Shown: positions 48,852 through 58,168 of the stretch, in pieces
How positions within the stretch are numbered: position 1 is the first letter of the stretch
How the letters are laid out: each line of letters starts with the position of its first letter
Assembly: GCF_052072235.1 (NCBI RefSeq)
Contig: NZ_CM125436.1
Span: forward strand, 3,528,001 to 3,592,000
Direction: 5' to 3'
Length of the DNA: 64,000 nucleotides
Origin: Brevibacillus_D fluminis_A
GTDB lineage: Bacteria; Bacillota; Bacilli; Brevibacillales; Brevibacillaceae
Notes under the pieces: generated by a model
Told to the model about the DNA's origin: nothing
The model's input: only the letters and a program-made list of their open reading frames with translations
Databases searched by the model: none
Position numbers and translations under genes: made by a program

Positions 48852-49865
48852 TCAAGGCTTTTCTGCAAATAGATGGGCAAATTGCAAGAGCCCGGTTGAC
48901 GAGTGACAATTCATATATTCAAAAATGACTTGGTCTGCCTTGAGAACAGACACCTCATGCCAAAGAGCAAGTTCAGTAGCGTAATTATGCTTTTGCAACA
49001 TTTCAAAAAAAGTCTTGTAAATTTTCAAATGCGAAGGGTGGCTCTTCGCCCACTCTTCCAGGTGTGCTAACGATAAAAAGTACGCGATCGTGCACGACTT
49101 ATCAAGGGAATCCCCCGTTAATCCAACTTCGTATACAAATTTTGACGATAAACAACCTGTTTCCGCAGGATTCTGCCGGATATACTCAGACCCTTCCTTT
49201 AATGTAGGTTCCACTAATTCCAAATACGTTTTTCTTTCTTCTTCGCTGCATTGAATCCAATTTTGCGCTGTGCGAATCAAACAGATATGATCCGGTGGAT
49301 ATACGCGAATTCTTTTTCCTGACGATGCACCAAGCGCTGGTTCTAAGATGTTCTTATCATACGCAGTATCCAAGCGATCGTGTGCAGATGCCTGGATACG
49401 ATCCCTCATGGAACCCCAATATTCATGCACCTTTGTATATTTTATCGGCAAGAAATTCGACACCCCATTATCATGATTCTCACCAGAATGGATCGTCTCG
49501 ATATGGTCATTTGGAATACATACGATTTCTCTCCATAGACCGACATCTTGTACAGGTTTTACACCTTCGCCCCAATATTTTTCGATCGACGAACTCGAAT
49601 TCCACTTCTCGAATGTCTCCTGATTATCCCAATAAACCAAGAAGATATGGTTTACGTATTCATCAATGTCTTGGTGAACCGCTCGATCTACGTGTACTGG
49701 TCCATCGGGAGTTTGAAAAGCTTGGAGGAATTGATCGATATATCCCGTTGGATTCATCCCGTTCCTTGTTTGTATACCAAATTGTCCAAAAACAATACAT
49801 GCTGTGGTAAACTCTGCTGTCCAGGCATTCGATTTCGGCTCATGGTTCAGCGGCAATGCGGCCAT
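48852..49865 (-). CDS. oxd: Phenylacetaldoxime dehydratase (OxdB-like haem enzyme)
   Basis: 337 residues. SGENHDNGVSNFLPIKYTKV, HEYWGSMRDRIQAS, ICLIRTAQNWIQCSEEERKT and ATELALWHEVSVL follow closely what I remember of OxdB of Bacillus sp. OxB-1 (351 residues). That enzyme dehydrates aldoximes to nitriles with a ferrous haem bound directly by the substrate. The likely proximal haem ligand is His279 (in AKSHPSHLKIY) and the catalytic His is His303 (in LWHEVSVL). The ATG at 49865 follows GGGAGGAA; the frame opens earlier at 49928. No nitrilase gene adjoins, unlike OxB-1. It lies in an AT-rich segment. Confidence 0.9.
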   Translation of the reverse strand: MAALPLNHEPKSNAWTAEFTTACIVFGQFGIQTRNGMNPTGYIDQFLQAFQTPDGPVHVDRAVHQDIDEYVNHIFLVYWDNQETFEKWNSSSSIEKYWGEGVKPVQDVGLWREIVCIPNDHIETIHSGENHDNGVSNFLPIKYTKVHEYWGSMRDRIQASAHDRLDTAYDKNILEPALGASSGKRIRVYPPDHICLIRTAQNWIQCSEEERKTYLELVEPTLKEGSEYIRQNPAETGCLSSKFVYEVGLTGDSLDKSCTIAYFLSLAHLEEWAKSHPSHLKIYKTFFEMLQKHNYATELALWHEVSVLKADQVIFEYMNCHSSTGLLQFAHLFAEKP

Positions 49866-49963
49866 AAATTTTTTCCTCCCAGTAATGTCGTCTCTTGCCC
49901 CCGAGCTTTTCCAAGCATTCATAGACAAATGCTCCTCAAGGCCAAAAGCATTTGGTTCGCTTG

Positions 49964-50806
49964 TCAGGGCTTCTCTTTTAACAAATCCGTAATAAAACTA
50001 TGTAACGTTTCACACAGCTGATGCAATTCGTCAGTCATTCTTGTAAATAACTCGGATTGAACAGCCAATTCACTGGAAGATTGGCTAATATCATGTATGC
50101 TGTCTTTCATACCGATAATGGAACCTTTCATCTGCTGCAAAAAAGCACCGATTTTCTGCGAAGCCTCCTCCGAATGTTTGGATAGCTTGCGAATTTCGGT
50201 TGCAACAACCGAAAAGGTTTTCCCGTATTCGCCAGCTCTTGCAGCCTCAATCGCTGCATTCAGACCAAGCAGATTCGATTGTTGGGCAACATTATGGATA
50301 AACGAAATAACGCTATCCATGTTTTCGGTATTTTGCAAATTCATGTTGGAGGTAGCCGATATTTCTTGAATCGTAGCCGAAAGTTGTTCAGCATGAGCTG
50401 TGACCGAATGGGTTTGGTCTACAATGGTATTGGCTATCGTATCCAATTTGCCGATAATGTCCTTCAGCAAATACTCTTTATATAAACTGATTCCAAATCC
50501 GAGACAGCCGATCCATCCTCCCTTTTCATCAAACAAGGGATAGCCGATTGCTTTAAACGGCGGGCCATATTCTGGAGGGGAAATCTGCTCCACTCGATCC
50601 CTTGTTTTTTTTATCGTTCCAAACAAGTCGTAATCCAGGAAAAGCTGCCCAATGGTAATGGGAGCATTCAGTGATTTTGATGGTGAATAGTACACGTACT
50701 TTTCAGTGTCCGTAACCGCCACCATGAAGTCTTCATCACAAAAGATTTTTGTCAGTACAGGTCCTAGTGAGATTGCTTGTTCAAGACTATTCATGTATGC
50801 AGACAT
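49964..50806 (-). CDS. Soluble chemoreceptor-like protein (sensor domain plus MCP signalling domain)
   Basis: 280 residues without membrane helices. An N-terminal sensor of about 110 residues (YVYYSPSKSLNAPITIG, GYPLFDEKGGWIGCLGFGIS), PAS- or diacid-sensor-like, is joined to a short methyl-accepting signalling domain with the hairpin tip NVAQQSNLLGLNAAIEAARA and GEYGKTFSVVATEIRKLS. It should talk to CheA/CheW in the cytosol, or act as a stress or substrate sensor. It lies beside the aldoxime dehydratase and may sense its substrate. Start is the ATG at 50804-50806 or the one four codons on. Confidence 0.85.
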   Translation of the reverse strand: MSAYMNSLEQAISLGPVLTKIFCDEDFMVAVTDTEKYVYYSPSKSLNAPITIGQLFLDYDLFGTIKKTRDRVEQISPPEYGPPFKAIGYPLFDEKGGWIGCLGFGISLYKEYLLKDIIGKLDTIANTIVDQTHSVTAHAEQLSATIQEISATSNMNLQNTENMDSVISFIHNVAQQSNLLGLNAAIEAARAGEYGKTFSVVATEIRKLSKHSEEASQKIGAFLQQMKGSIIGMKDSIHDISQSSSELAVQSELFTRMTDELHQLCETLHSFITDLLKEKP

Positions 50807-50824
50807 TCTCCTCGTAATTAACGT

Positions 50825-50852
50825 AAGACAAGCTCTACGATGGTGTTATAAT
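50825..50852 (+). promoter_or_regulatory. Sigma-A-like promoter
   Basis: AAGACA, 16-bp spacer, TATAAT (50847-50852), 33 nt upstream of the plus-strand gene at 50885. It lies in the 78-bp divergent region opposite the chemoreceptor-like gene. Confidence 0.5.
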
Positions 50853-50884
50853 ATGGTAATGATCTATTACATAGGGGTGACAAC

Positions 50885-51361
50885 ATGAACTGCTTATTCG
50901 GTAAATTTCATTATTTTAAGGATGAAGAAAGGTTGTTGTTCACCTGGAAGGTAACCGGAAAAATTGAGTTATCAGAGATCTCTCCGATCGTCGACACCAT
51001 AAAATTACATGTGATGTCCCTGCCAAAGGGGAAAGTTAAGTTGTTGGTAGATAACCGACACATGGTGGATAGTGATAATCATCCCATTCTTTTCAGCAGT
51101 GCGATCAACATGGAATGGATACTGTTGCAACAATGGTTAATCGATTACTGTTCCCTTGTGGCTGTCCTCTGTGGTTCAAGATTAATGAAGGCGCAAATGG
51201 ATCGGATTGCCGAAAGTAGCGGAATAAGTCAAATTTTAAAAGCGTTCTGGAGCAAAAATTATGACGAGTCTTTATGGGGGGCAATGAACTTTTTGGAGAT
51301 GAAAGCAAATCAAGCATCTCTTCTTTCCTGCCTGGATCCCGCTAACATCACTTTCGACTGA
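50885..51361 (+). CDS. Unknown STAS-like small soluble protein
   Basis: 158 residues, no signal peptide. N-terminal beta-strand pair (GKFHYFKDEERLLFTWKVTG) and the segment SLPKGKVKLLVDNRHMVDSD recall STAS- or SpoIIAA-like folds. The C-terminal half is helical. ATG at 50885 behind AGGGGTGAC. It lies between a chemoreceptor-like gene (divergent) and a LysR gene in the AT-rich aldoxime island. The family is not recognised; a regulatory partner of the sensor is a guess. Confidence 0.55.
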   Translation: MNCLFGKFHYFKDEERLLFTWKVTGKIELSEISPIVDTIKLHVMSLPKGKVKLLVDNRHMVDSDNHPILFSSAINMEWILLQQWLIDYCSLVAVLCGSRLMKAQMDRIAESSGISQILKAFWSKNYDESLWGAMNFLEMKANQASLLSCLDPANITFD

Positions 51362-51482
51362 AAACAGATTACATAGCCAAAAATCAGAAGTTTGGAAATT
51401 CCCTCCTTTCAGGGGGCTTTATCTGGCTTCATTATAAAATAGGGTCGTTCTATATTTCAAAACAGTTGTTTTTATAAACCAT

Positions 51483-51497
51483 ATAAATCAGATTTAT
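51483..51497 (+). promoter_or_regulatory. Palindrome overlapping the lysR ribosome site region
   Basis: ATAAATC-A-GATTTAT, a perfect 15-bp dyad 12-26 nt before the lysR start codon. It is a candidate autoregulatory operator that would also block translation initiation sequences from being transcribed. Confidence 0.5.
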
Positions 51498-51508
51498 GGA
51501 GAGCGATC

Positions 51509-52396
51509 ATGGAATTAAAAGATATCCAAACATTCGTAACTGTGGCACAGCTTGGAACGATGAGTGCCGCCTCAAAGCATTTATTCGTAACCCAACCGGC
51601 GGTCAGCGTGAGAATTCAACGCATCGAAAAAGAAATTGGGTGTCACATATTTGAACGGGTAGGACAAAAAGTTAAGCTGACACCTTCTGGCCAAGTGTTT
51701 TACTCAAGATGTTTGTTACTCTTGTCCGACTTGCATGAAGCGATTCGCGAAGCAAAAGTGGCAAATAATCAACCCGGTTCTTTTACCATCGGGATGGCGG
51801 AGGCAATGTCCTCGAAATATTTTGCCAAAAGAATCCGGGAATTCACCACATTAAATCCTGCCATTGTACTCAATTTGCGAATTTCTCCAAATGAACAAAT
51901 AAGCAGCCTGATCGAAAATGGACTCATTGATGTTGGGTTCCGATATTTCATGGATCATCATACGCCTAACGTTGAACAAATTAAGGTTGCTAGCGAACAA
52001 TTTGTCGTTGTTTCCTCTTTTCATTCCAAACTTGTACCCGATTCTTGTTCCATTCACGATATTTCCGGCAGTATGAATTGGGTGACTTTTCCGGCAGGAA
52101 GTCAGTCGGATGAAACAGTAAGCAAATTATTAGATTCTTTATTACTCATTCATAACATTAGCAAAGGGGCATCGATTGAAGCAGAAAGTCTTACGGCTCA
52201 AAAAAGATTGGTTGAATCGGATTTGGGATTGGGGTTCCTGCCAAAGTCTTTTATTGAAGAGGAGCTTGAATTGCGCTCCCTTCGAATCATCGATATTCCT
52301 GGATTAAGCGTGAAAGTACCCATCTTCGCGATTTATCGTCTCTCCTCTTCTGTGATTGAGACAATTGAGAGATTCGTAGATTTGATTTCGGTATAA
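51509..52396 (+). CDS. LysR-family regulator of the aldoxime island
   Basis: 295 residues. N-terminal winged helix (LKDIQTFVTVAQLGTMSAAS, KHLFVTQPAVSVRIQRIEKE) and the two-lobed effector domain. AT-rich like its neighbours, unlike the LysR at 24.5 kb. ATG at 51509 behind GGAGAG. Likely targets are the aldoxime dehydratase and the sensor genes next to it, or itself via the dyad at 51483-51497. The effector is unknown, perhaps an aldoxime or an aromatic acid. Confidence 0.88.
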   Translation: MELKDIQTFVTVAQLGTMSAASKHLFVTQPAVSVRIQRIEKEIGCHIFERVGQKVKLTPSGQVFYSRCLLLLSDLHEAIREAKVANNQPGSFTIGMAEAMSSKYFAKRIREFTTLNPAIVLNLRISPNEQISSLIENGLIDVGFRYFMDHHTPNVEQIKVASEQFVVVSSFHSKLVPDSCSIHDISGSMNWVTFPAGSQSDETVSKLLDSLLLIHNISKGASIEAESLTAQKRLVESDLGLGFLPKSFIEEELELRSLRIIDIPGLSVKVPIFAIYRLSSSVIETIERFVDLISV

Positions 52397-52410
52397 TCAT
52401 CCAAACAAAA

Positions 52411-52443
52411 AGAAGCTTCCCGTCATCACAGAGGGAAGCTTCT
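52411..52443. terminator. Bidirectional terminator
   Basis: AGAAGCTTCCC (52411-52421) and GGGAAGCTTCT (52433-52443), a perfect 11-bp stem between converging genes, with A5 on the left and CTCCTTTT on the right. Confidence 0.85.
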
Positions 52444-52452
52444 CCTTTTGCA

Positions 52453-54513
52453 TCATTTCGGTTGCTGATCCGCCGGTTTGTCGGTCGGTCCCAATCCGAT
52501 GTACTTGTCGTAAATGTCAAAGATGCCGCGTGCGATGTTGGCAGCAGAACGACCGCCGTATCCGCCTTCCGGCACGATGACGGCCACGGCCAGCTTCGGA
52601 TTTTCCAGCGGAGCGAAGGAAACCAGCACCCCGTTGGTCACGCGCGCATAGCGTTGCCATTTTGTTTTCTTTTGACCTGTCTTGCTGTCCACGTATTCAG
52701 TCGGTGTGTAAATGTCTTGCTCGGATGTCCCGGTTTTCGCCGCAATCTTGTATTTTGATCCGGCGAACGCGCTGATCGCGGAACCGCCTGGCTGTGTCAC
52801 CAAATACATCCCTTCGTGGACGATGTCCCAATACAGGTCCGGCATTTTCACGGTGTTCAGCACTTTCGGCTGGAACGCTTGCACGACCTCGCCTTTGTCA
52901 TTCACGATATGGTCCACGATTTGCGGCTGCAAACGGACGCCTTTGTTGGCGAGCGTCGCCGCATATTGGGCAAGCTGCATGGCGGTTACACGAATTTGCT
53001 GGCCGAAAGAGGACTGCACCATCGATGCGAGCGGGCCATATTCTTTATCCATTTGCAGGAAGTCCTCTTTCCCGCTGCTCTCGCCAGGCAGATCGACACC
53101 GGTTTGTGTGCCCAGCCCAAATTCATGGTAATACTCCTGCAGCTTGCTTGCGGAATCTTTGCCAAATTTTTTGGAGATCCCGTCCCCGATCCGCGCCATA
53201 TAGGTGTTGGAAGACTTCTGCAGCGCTTTTTGCGGTGTCAGGACGCCGTAGTTGTGATGCTGGTCATTATGGATTTCATCCGTACCGCGCCCGTATTTGT
53301 AGGCGCCCGGGTCTGTCCACACGTCATGCGGGCCGATGATCCCCTCGGCGATCCCCATCAAAACCGTGATCGGCTTGACGACCGAACCTGCCGGCACGAC
53401 GGATTGCGGATGCTTGTACCCTTCCGCTTCTGCCGCTGCACCCGTTTTCGGCCGTACGTCATACGGTGCGTCTTTGATCGTACCGTTCGTCACGGCATAC
53501 TTGATCTGGTTGTACGTGTCGCTGTCCAATCCTTTCAGCCAAACGTTCGGATCATACTCGGGGTAGCTGACCGCTGCGACGATTTTGCCTGTCTTCACTT
53601 CGATCGCGACCGCGTACGCCCCTTTGGCATAGGACGCCTTATCCACGCTCGAACGCAGCTTTGGCATGAAGTCTTTGATGAAATCGCGCACGCCTAGCTG
53701 GACGCGGTCATCGATGGTCAAATACAGGTCGTTTCCTTTGGTTGGCGGCTTCTCTTTCACCATGCGGATCACTTTCTGATCGGAGGTGACCTCATACTGG
53801 CGATAGCCGTTTTCGCCGCGCAGCTGCTCCTCATAAGAGCGCTCCACGCCGTCGAGGCCGACCATCTGATCCGGCAAATAGCGGTCCTTCTGGCTCACGT
53901 AAAAATCGGACGCCAGGTTTTCCGCCACATGGTAAGGCCGGACATAACCGATGGTTTGAACAGCCACCTGATTCGGATCGTAGACGCGGATCGATTTGGT
54001 CACAACGTCGATCCCCGGCAGTTCGCTGCGATGCTCGCCCAGATAGGCGATCTCGGTCTGCGACAGATCGTATTTCAAATCTTTTTCCATGAATTTGGGG
54101 GATTGGCGCATCACACGCTGCATTTTGCCGTCCTTCAGTTCATAGCCGACGTCCATTTTTTTCAGCAGCGTCGCTTTGTCCGTACCAGCCAACACTTTCT
54201 CCAGCTTGGTGACCAGCGCCAAATAATCGTCGCTTTTCATATTGTCTTGCTCATTGTAAACGGCTGTAAACGAGGCGCGGTTGCTCACGATCGTGTGCCC
54301 GGTCCTGTCGTAAATGTTGCCGCGGATCGCCGATATCGGCGTCTGCTTGTAATGCTCTGTTTTCGCTTGCGCGGCATAGTTGGCGCCTTGCAAAATTTGC
54401 AGATCTGCAAGCCGCAGGATGATCGCAGAAAACATGACGAACACAATGAGATACAATATATTTAAACGCTTCCCGATGTCGGAGCGCCGTTCTTTTTCCT
54501 GTTCTTCCAGCAT
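52453..54513 (-). CDS. Class B penicillin-binding protein (PBP2/PbpH-like transpeptidase)
   Basis: 686 residues. One membrane anchor (about 18-38), the PBP dimerisation domain (RGNIYDRTGHTIVSNRASF) and the transpeptidase domain with S377-V-V-K380 in PAGSVVKPIT, SSN at 434-436 in QKSSNTYMARIG and KTG in AAKTGTSEQ. It cross-links peptidoglycan at the outer face of the membrane. Size and the long C-terminal part match elongation PBPs such as PbpA and PbpH (about 700 residues). Start ATG at 54513 behind GTAGGTGAA. It is monocistronic, with terminators on both sides. Confidence 0.93.
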   Translation of the reverse strand: MLEEQEKERRSDIGKRLNILYLIVFVMFSAIILRLADLQILQGANYAAQAKTEHYKQTPISAIRGNIYDRTGHTIVSNRASFTAVYNEQDNMKSDDYLALVTKLEKVLAGTDKATLLKKMDVGYELKDGKMQRVMRQSPKFMEKDLKYDLSQTEIAYLGEHRSELPGIDVVTKSIRVYDPNQVAVQTIGYVRPYHVAENLASDFYVSQKDRYLPDQMVGLDGVERSYEEQLRGENGYRQYEVTSDQKVIRMVKEKPPTKGNDLYLTIDDRVQLGVRDFIKDFMPKLRSSVDKASYAKGAYAVAIEVKTGKIVAAVSYPEYDPNVWLKGLDSDTYNQIKYAVTNGTIKDAPYDVRPKTGAAAEAEGYKHPQSVVPAGSVVKPITVLMGIAEGIIGPHDVWTDPGAYKYGRGTDEIHNDQHHNYGVLTPQKALQKSSNTYMARIGDGISKKFGKDSASKLQEYYHEFGLGTQTGVDLPGESSGKEDFLQMDKEYGPLASMVQSSFGQQIRVTAMQLAQYAATLANKGVRLQPQIVDHIVNDKGEVVQAFQPKVLNTVKMPDLYWDIVHEGMYLVTQPGGSAISAFAGSKYKIAAKTGTSEQDIYTPTEYVDSKTGQKKTKWQRYARVTNGVLVSFAPLENPKLAVAVIVPEGGYGGRSAANIARGIFDIYDKYIGLGPTDKPADQQPK

Positions 54514-54847
54514 CGCTTTTCACCTACTTTTGTTGCTTTTGACTTTCTTCCCTACGCGTACGAAAGTGTATGATACTCCTCCTTTCTTTTCCTGATCTTT
54601 GCATGACCCCTGAAAACAAAACAACCTTTTCTACTATACCAGCATTGAATCGCCGAAAAAAATAAATCCTCGCTTATATTTGTCCCTCTTCTTTCTCGGC
54701 AACCCCTCATATTTTACACCAACATATGCGATTCATCTATACAAATCACTGCCCTGCGCGCACCTTGCAAACCCAAAGAAACGCAGGCGCTGCCTGATCT
54801 GGCAGCATGCCTGCGCATTGTATTTTACCCTTTTTCGGGATTCATGG
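54514..54847. other. Promoter region of the PBP gene and end region of the SgrR-like gene
   Basis: 334 bp without a supported gene. It contains the PBP promoter region (AT-rich around 54600-54760) and, at its end, the hairpin at 54782-54815. No other element was recognised. Confidence 0.5.
54782..54815 (-). terminator. Terminator of the SgrR-like gene
   Basis: CGCAGGCGCTGCC, 6-nt loop, GGCAGC-at-GCCTGCG, a long stem with one small bulge. On the minus strand it is followed by TTTCTTTGGGTTT. Confidence 0.65.
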
Positions 54848-56674
54848 CTAGCGTTCCTTGAACCATAATGTCCGGTAATCCGCCCATCCGTATGAATTGA
54901 TCGTTACACCGGAAAGGAGCTGGTGATGGGACGAACTTTGCCGCGTATGGTACAGGTAGAGGATTGCCCGCTTCGCCTTTACATGCCGATCGATTTGCCG
55001 AAACAGCTGCATCCGTGTCGAGGCCGCCGGCTCCTGGATCAGCTGGTTGATCTTGTCATCGACGTAAGCGGCGGACGATTCGTCCAGATGGCCGCGCAAA
55101 AAGCTGTTTGTCCGCTGCAGCGTTTCAAGTAACGAGATTTCGAGATTGTCATCGTACACTTCACCGGAAAGGATCATATCCGCTTCCTGAATCCGCTGCT
55201 TCGTTTGCAGCTCCTCAATCGCAAACACGCTCACTTCCAGCTGCACGCCGTACTTCTGGCATTCGGCGGCCACCCAGCGCACATCGACCTCGTTTTCCGA
55301 CTCCGGCTGGTACGCATAAATCCGCAGCCGCTCTCCCTTATATCCGCTTTGTACAAGCAAGGCACGGATTTCTTCCTCCGACGCCTGCGGGCGGATCGGC
55401 TCCCGTTCCGCTTCTTCCGCAAATTGGGGAATCATCCCATAGGCAGGGCAGAGGCGCTTGCCTTTTAGCTCCCTGATCATTTTTCCACGATCGAGCATCA
55501 GGTCGATCGCCTGGCGAAAAGCGGGATGCCGGATGACGCTGTCTTTCTTTACGTTAAACGTGATGAACAGCGAGCCGGTCTCGATCTGATCGTGGTCCAG
55601 CCACTCCGCTTCGCCCCACTCTTTTTCCGCCTGAAACGGAAAATAGCGAATCGGCAGGCCACCAAGCTCTGGCACCACCCGGTCTTTCAACTCCGGGATG
55701 ATCCACAGGTCGACGCGGTCCAGATGCGGCCTGCCGCAAAAATAAGAGGGAAACGCCTCCAGACGAAACAAAACGTCATCGTTGCGCGCCAGTGAAAAGG
55801 GCCCGCTGCCGATCGGCATGCGGCTGAATGCCTCCTCTCCGTTTGCCAGCGCGTCCCGCGGAATGATAGAAGTCGCGGTCGAACTGAGGAAGTGCAGGAA
55901 CAGAAAGCTCGGTGTCGCCAGCTCCACTTCCAGCACCGTGTCTTTTTTTACCTCGATCCGTGTAAATGATGCGAACAGGCGAAAATACGGGATGTCGTCT
56001 GCCAGCTTTCGTACCCGTTCCAGCGTCGCTTTTACGTCGTGTGCGGTCAACGGCTGCTTGTGATGAAACAGGACGCCTTTTCGCAAATAAAAGGTCCAGA
56101 CCGTTCCTTCCTCATTTCGTTCCCAATAGTGGGCGAGATGCGGTTTGATCGTCTTCGTCTCCAGATCGAACACAACCAGCGTATCAAACAGCTGCTTCAC
56201 CATATGCGCTTCCGTTCGCCGCGTCACATACAGCGGATCGAGCCTCGGAATCGGCCGATAAAACGGGAAGCACAGCGTTTCCAGCTGCCTGCTGTCGCGC
56301 ATTTCCACCTGATAGCCAAGGCGCTTGTAGACCCAGTCCAGAAATGACTCCATCGGCGGGCCGTCGATGCCGTTTTCTTCCAAAAGCGCAAAGGCGCTTT
56401 GGAATTCTCCTTTTTCCCCAAGCTCCTTGGCAAGCAGCAAAATGATGTCCTCACGCTCTTTTTTGAATGCGATCGACGAGCGGTTCCCGCGTCCCCGGCC
56501 CGGAATCCAGCTGATCCAGTCGAGTTCGCCCATATGTTTGACCAAGAGCTTGGCGTTGCGGATGGTGCATGCGCAGACCGCAGCGATTTCCTCCAGCGTC
56601 ACCTCATGCGGGGAGGGGCCGTCGTCACCGGTCAGGTGCGTATGCAGATTCAGATAATGGCGGGCGATTTGCAT
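54848..56674 (-). CDS. SgrR-type regulator: HTH fused to a solute-binding-protein domain
   Basis: 608 residues. N-terminal SgrR-type DNA-binding domain (about 1-110: VTLEEIAAVCACTIRNAKLL, VKHMGELDWISWIPGRGRGN) fused to a family 5 extracytoplasmic solute-binding fold (about 170-600: LFDTLVVFDLETKTIKPHLA, WTFYLRKGVLFHH) but without signal peptide. So it senses a ligand in the cytosol and controls transcription. It is divergent from an MFS exporter with about 100 bp between them, a typical regulator-transporter pair. The ligand could be a peptide, sugar phosphate or drug. Confidence 0.88.
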   Translation of the reverse strand: MQIARHYLNLHTHLTGDDGPSPHEVTLEEIAAVCACTIRNAKLLVKHMGELDWISWIPGRGRGNRSSIAFKKEREDIILLLAKELGEKGEFQSAFALLEENGIDGPPMESFLDWVYKRLGYQVEMRDSRQLETLCFPFYRPIPRLDPLYVTRRTEAHMVKQLFDTLVVFDLETKTIKPHLAHYWERNEEGTVWTFYLRKGVLFHHKQPLTAHDVKATLERVRKLADDIPYFRLFASFTRIEVKKDTVLEVELATPSFLFLHFLSSTATSIIPRDALANGEEAFSRMPIGSGPFSLARNDDVLFRLEAFPSYFCGRPHLDRVDLWIIPELKDRVVPELGGLPIRYFPFQAEKEWGEAEWLDHDQIETGSLFITFNVKKDSVIRHPAFRQAIDLMLDRGKMIRELKGKRLCPAYGMIPQFAEEAEREPIRPQASEEEIRALLVQSGYKGERLRIYAYQPESENEVDVRWVAAECQKYGVQLEVSVFAIEELQTKQRIQEADMILSGEVYDDNLEISLLETLQRTNSFLRGHLDESSAAYVDDKINQLIQEPAASTRMQLFRQIDRHVKAKRAILYLYHTRQSSSHHQLLSGVTINSYGWADYRTLWFKER

Positions 56675-56776
56675 CAGATACCTCTCTTTATTTAAAAGGG
56701 GAAATTATTTTATAACCATATTACACTTTTTCTTCCTCTTTATCTATTTATAATGAGTCACAAGGGAGGGAAAATC

Positions 56777-58012
56777 ATGTCTCAGCTACACATCACGGCT
56801 CAAACGAATGCGGAACCAGCCCCGTCCATCTGGCGAAACCGCAATTTTCTGATCTTGTTTGTCACGGGAATCATCATCGAGTTCGGCAGCAAAGTCTACG
56901 AGCTGGCGCTGCCGCTCATCCTGTTTGAAAACACCCATTCCGCTGCGACGATGGGCACGATGCGCGCGATTGAATTTTTGCCGAATCTGCTTTTCGCCAT
57001 GTTTATCGGGGTATTTGTGGACCGGGTGAACAAAAAGCGCTGGATTCAGCTCACCGTCACCATCCAGATGCTGCTTTTGACCGGGCTCTACATCCTTGCT
57101 CGTTTCGGGCATGTTAGCATCTATCATTTTTATCTGGCCGGCTTTCTCTTGATGACCTTGTACTACGCTTACGGCAATGCCAAAGTAAGCATCGTCAAGC
57201 AGGTGCTGCCGACCCAGCTGCTTATCTCGGCCAATGCCAAATTTTCTTTCACCACCACGCTGATCGGGATAATGGGGCCGGCCATCTCCGGCTTTATTTT
57301 GCTGTTGGCCAATTTGTATGACGGCCTGTTGCTCACGGCCTTGAGCTTTTTGCTGGCCATCGGCAGCACGTCTTTCCTGCAGGCCCAGGAGGAGCGGAAA
57401 ACGGCTCGCGGCAGCAGCTTTTGGCAAGATTTGCGCGACGGCTGGCGTGTGCTGCTGTCCAATCGCCCCTTGTGGCTGATCACGATCTTGGTGATCTTCC
57501 TCAATTCCACCGCCGGGATGTACGATGCGATGGTCATCTTTTTCGCCAAAGATACGCTGAAGCTGGACAATTCCGTGCTGGGGCTTGCCTTGTCTGCTGC
57601 AGGGCTTGGCGGCTTGCTGGGAAGCGCGCTGGTTGGGTACGCGAGGCAGCGCTTTCAGACCGGCAGGCTGCTTGGTTTGACGATCGTGGGCGATGCCATC
57701 GCCTATCTGGTCATGTTTTTTGCCCCAAACGTTTGGGTCATGATGCTGTCGCTGCTGCTGGAAGGCTTGTTTGGCACGATGTCGAGCGTCTGCATCTGGA
57801 CCTTCCGCCAGGAGAGCACGCCATCCGGCATGATCGGGCGGATCAGCGGTATCACCGGCAGCATTTTCAAGCTGGGGATGGTGTTCACGATATTCGGTTC
57901 CGGCTGGATTGCCGAGCTGTTTGACGCGTCCTATGTTTTTCTCGGCGCAGCGATTATGTCGATCGGCATCTTCATCGCCTACCGCAACCTGTCGCTTTGG
58001 CATTTGCGCTGA
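56777..58012 (+). CDS. MFS exporter (EntS/DHA3-like)
   Basis: 411 residues with about 12 membrane helices. WRNRNFLILFVTGIIIEFGS at the start, FIGVFVDRVNKKRWIQLTV (the MFS A motif) and WQDLRDGWRVLLSNRPLWLI in the central loop are typical of the DHA3/EntS-like group. ATG at 56777 behind AAGGGAGGG; the in-frame start at 56753 lacks a ribosome site. It is divergent from the SgrR-like gene, its probable regulator. Siderophore, macrolide or other small-molecule export is typical of the family. Confidence 0.88.
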   Translation: MSQLHITAQTNAEPAPSIWRNRNFLILFVTGIIIEFGSKVYELALPLILFENTHSAATMGTMRAIEFLPNLLFAMFIGVFVDRVNKKRWIQLTVTIQMLLLTGLYILARFGHVSIYHFYLAGFLLMTLYYAYGNAKVSIVKQVLPTQLLISANAKFSFTTTLIGIMGPAISGFILLLANLYDGLLLTALSFLLAIGSTSFLQAQEERKTARGSSFWQDLRDGWRVLLSNRPLWLITILVIFLNSTAGMYDAMVIFFAKDTLKLDNSVLGLALSAAGLGGLLGSALVGYARQRFQTGRLLGLTIVGDAIAYLVMFFAPNVWVMMLSLLLEGLFGTMSSVCIWTFRQESTPSGMIGRISGITGSIFKLGMVFTIFGSGWIAELFDASYVFLGAAIMSIGIFIAYRNLSLWHLR

Positions 58013-58168
58013 GGCGACTGAATCTCCTGCCCGATTGCACAACTTCCAACGCTAAGTACAGACGCGACACTTCGACTTTGGAAGTTGCGCAAGGTTCTTT
58101 GCTATAATAATGGTGCGTGACACTTTTCCTGATCGCATGTGGAACCGGAATGAAACTGGAGGGACATG

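Noticed and set aside
56786..58042. Minus-strand frame of about 418 codons opposite the MFS gene
   Set aside because: Antisense artefact; Gln/Asp/His-rich without domains.
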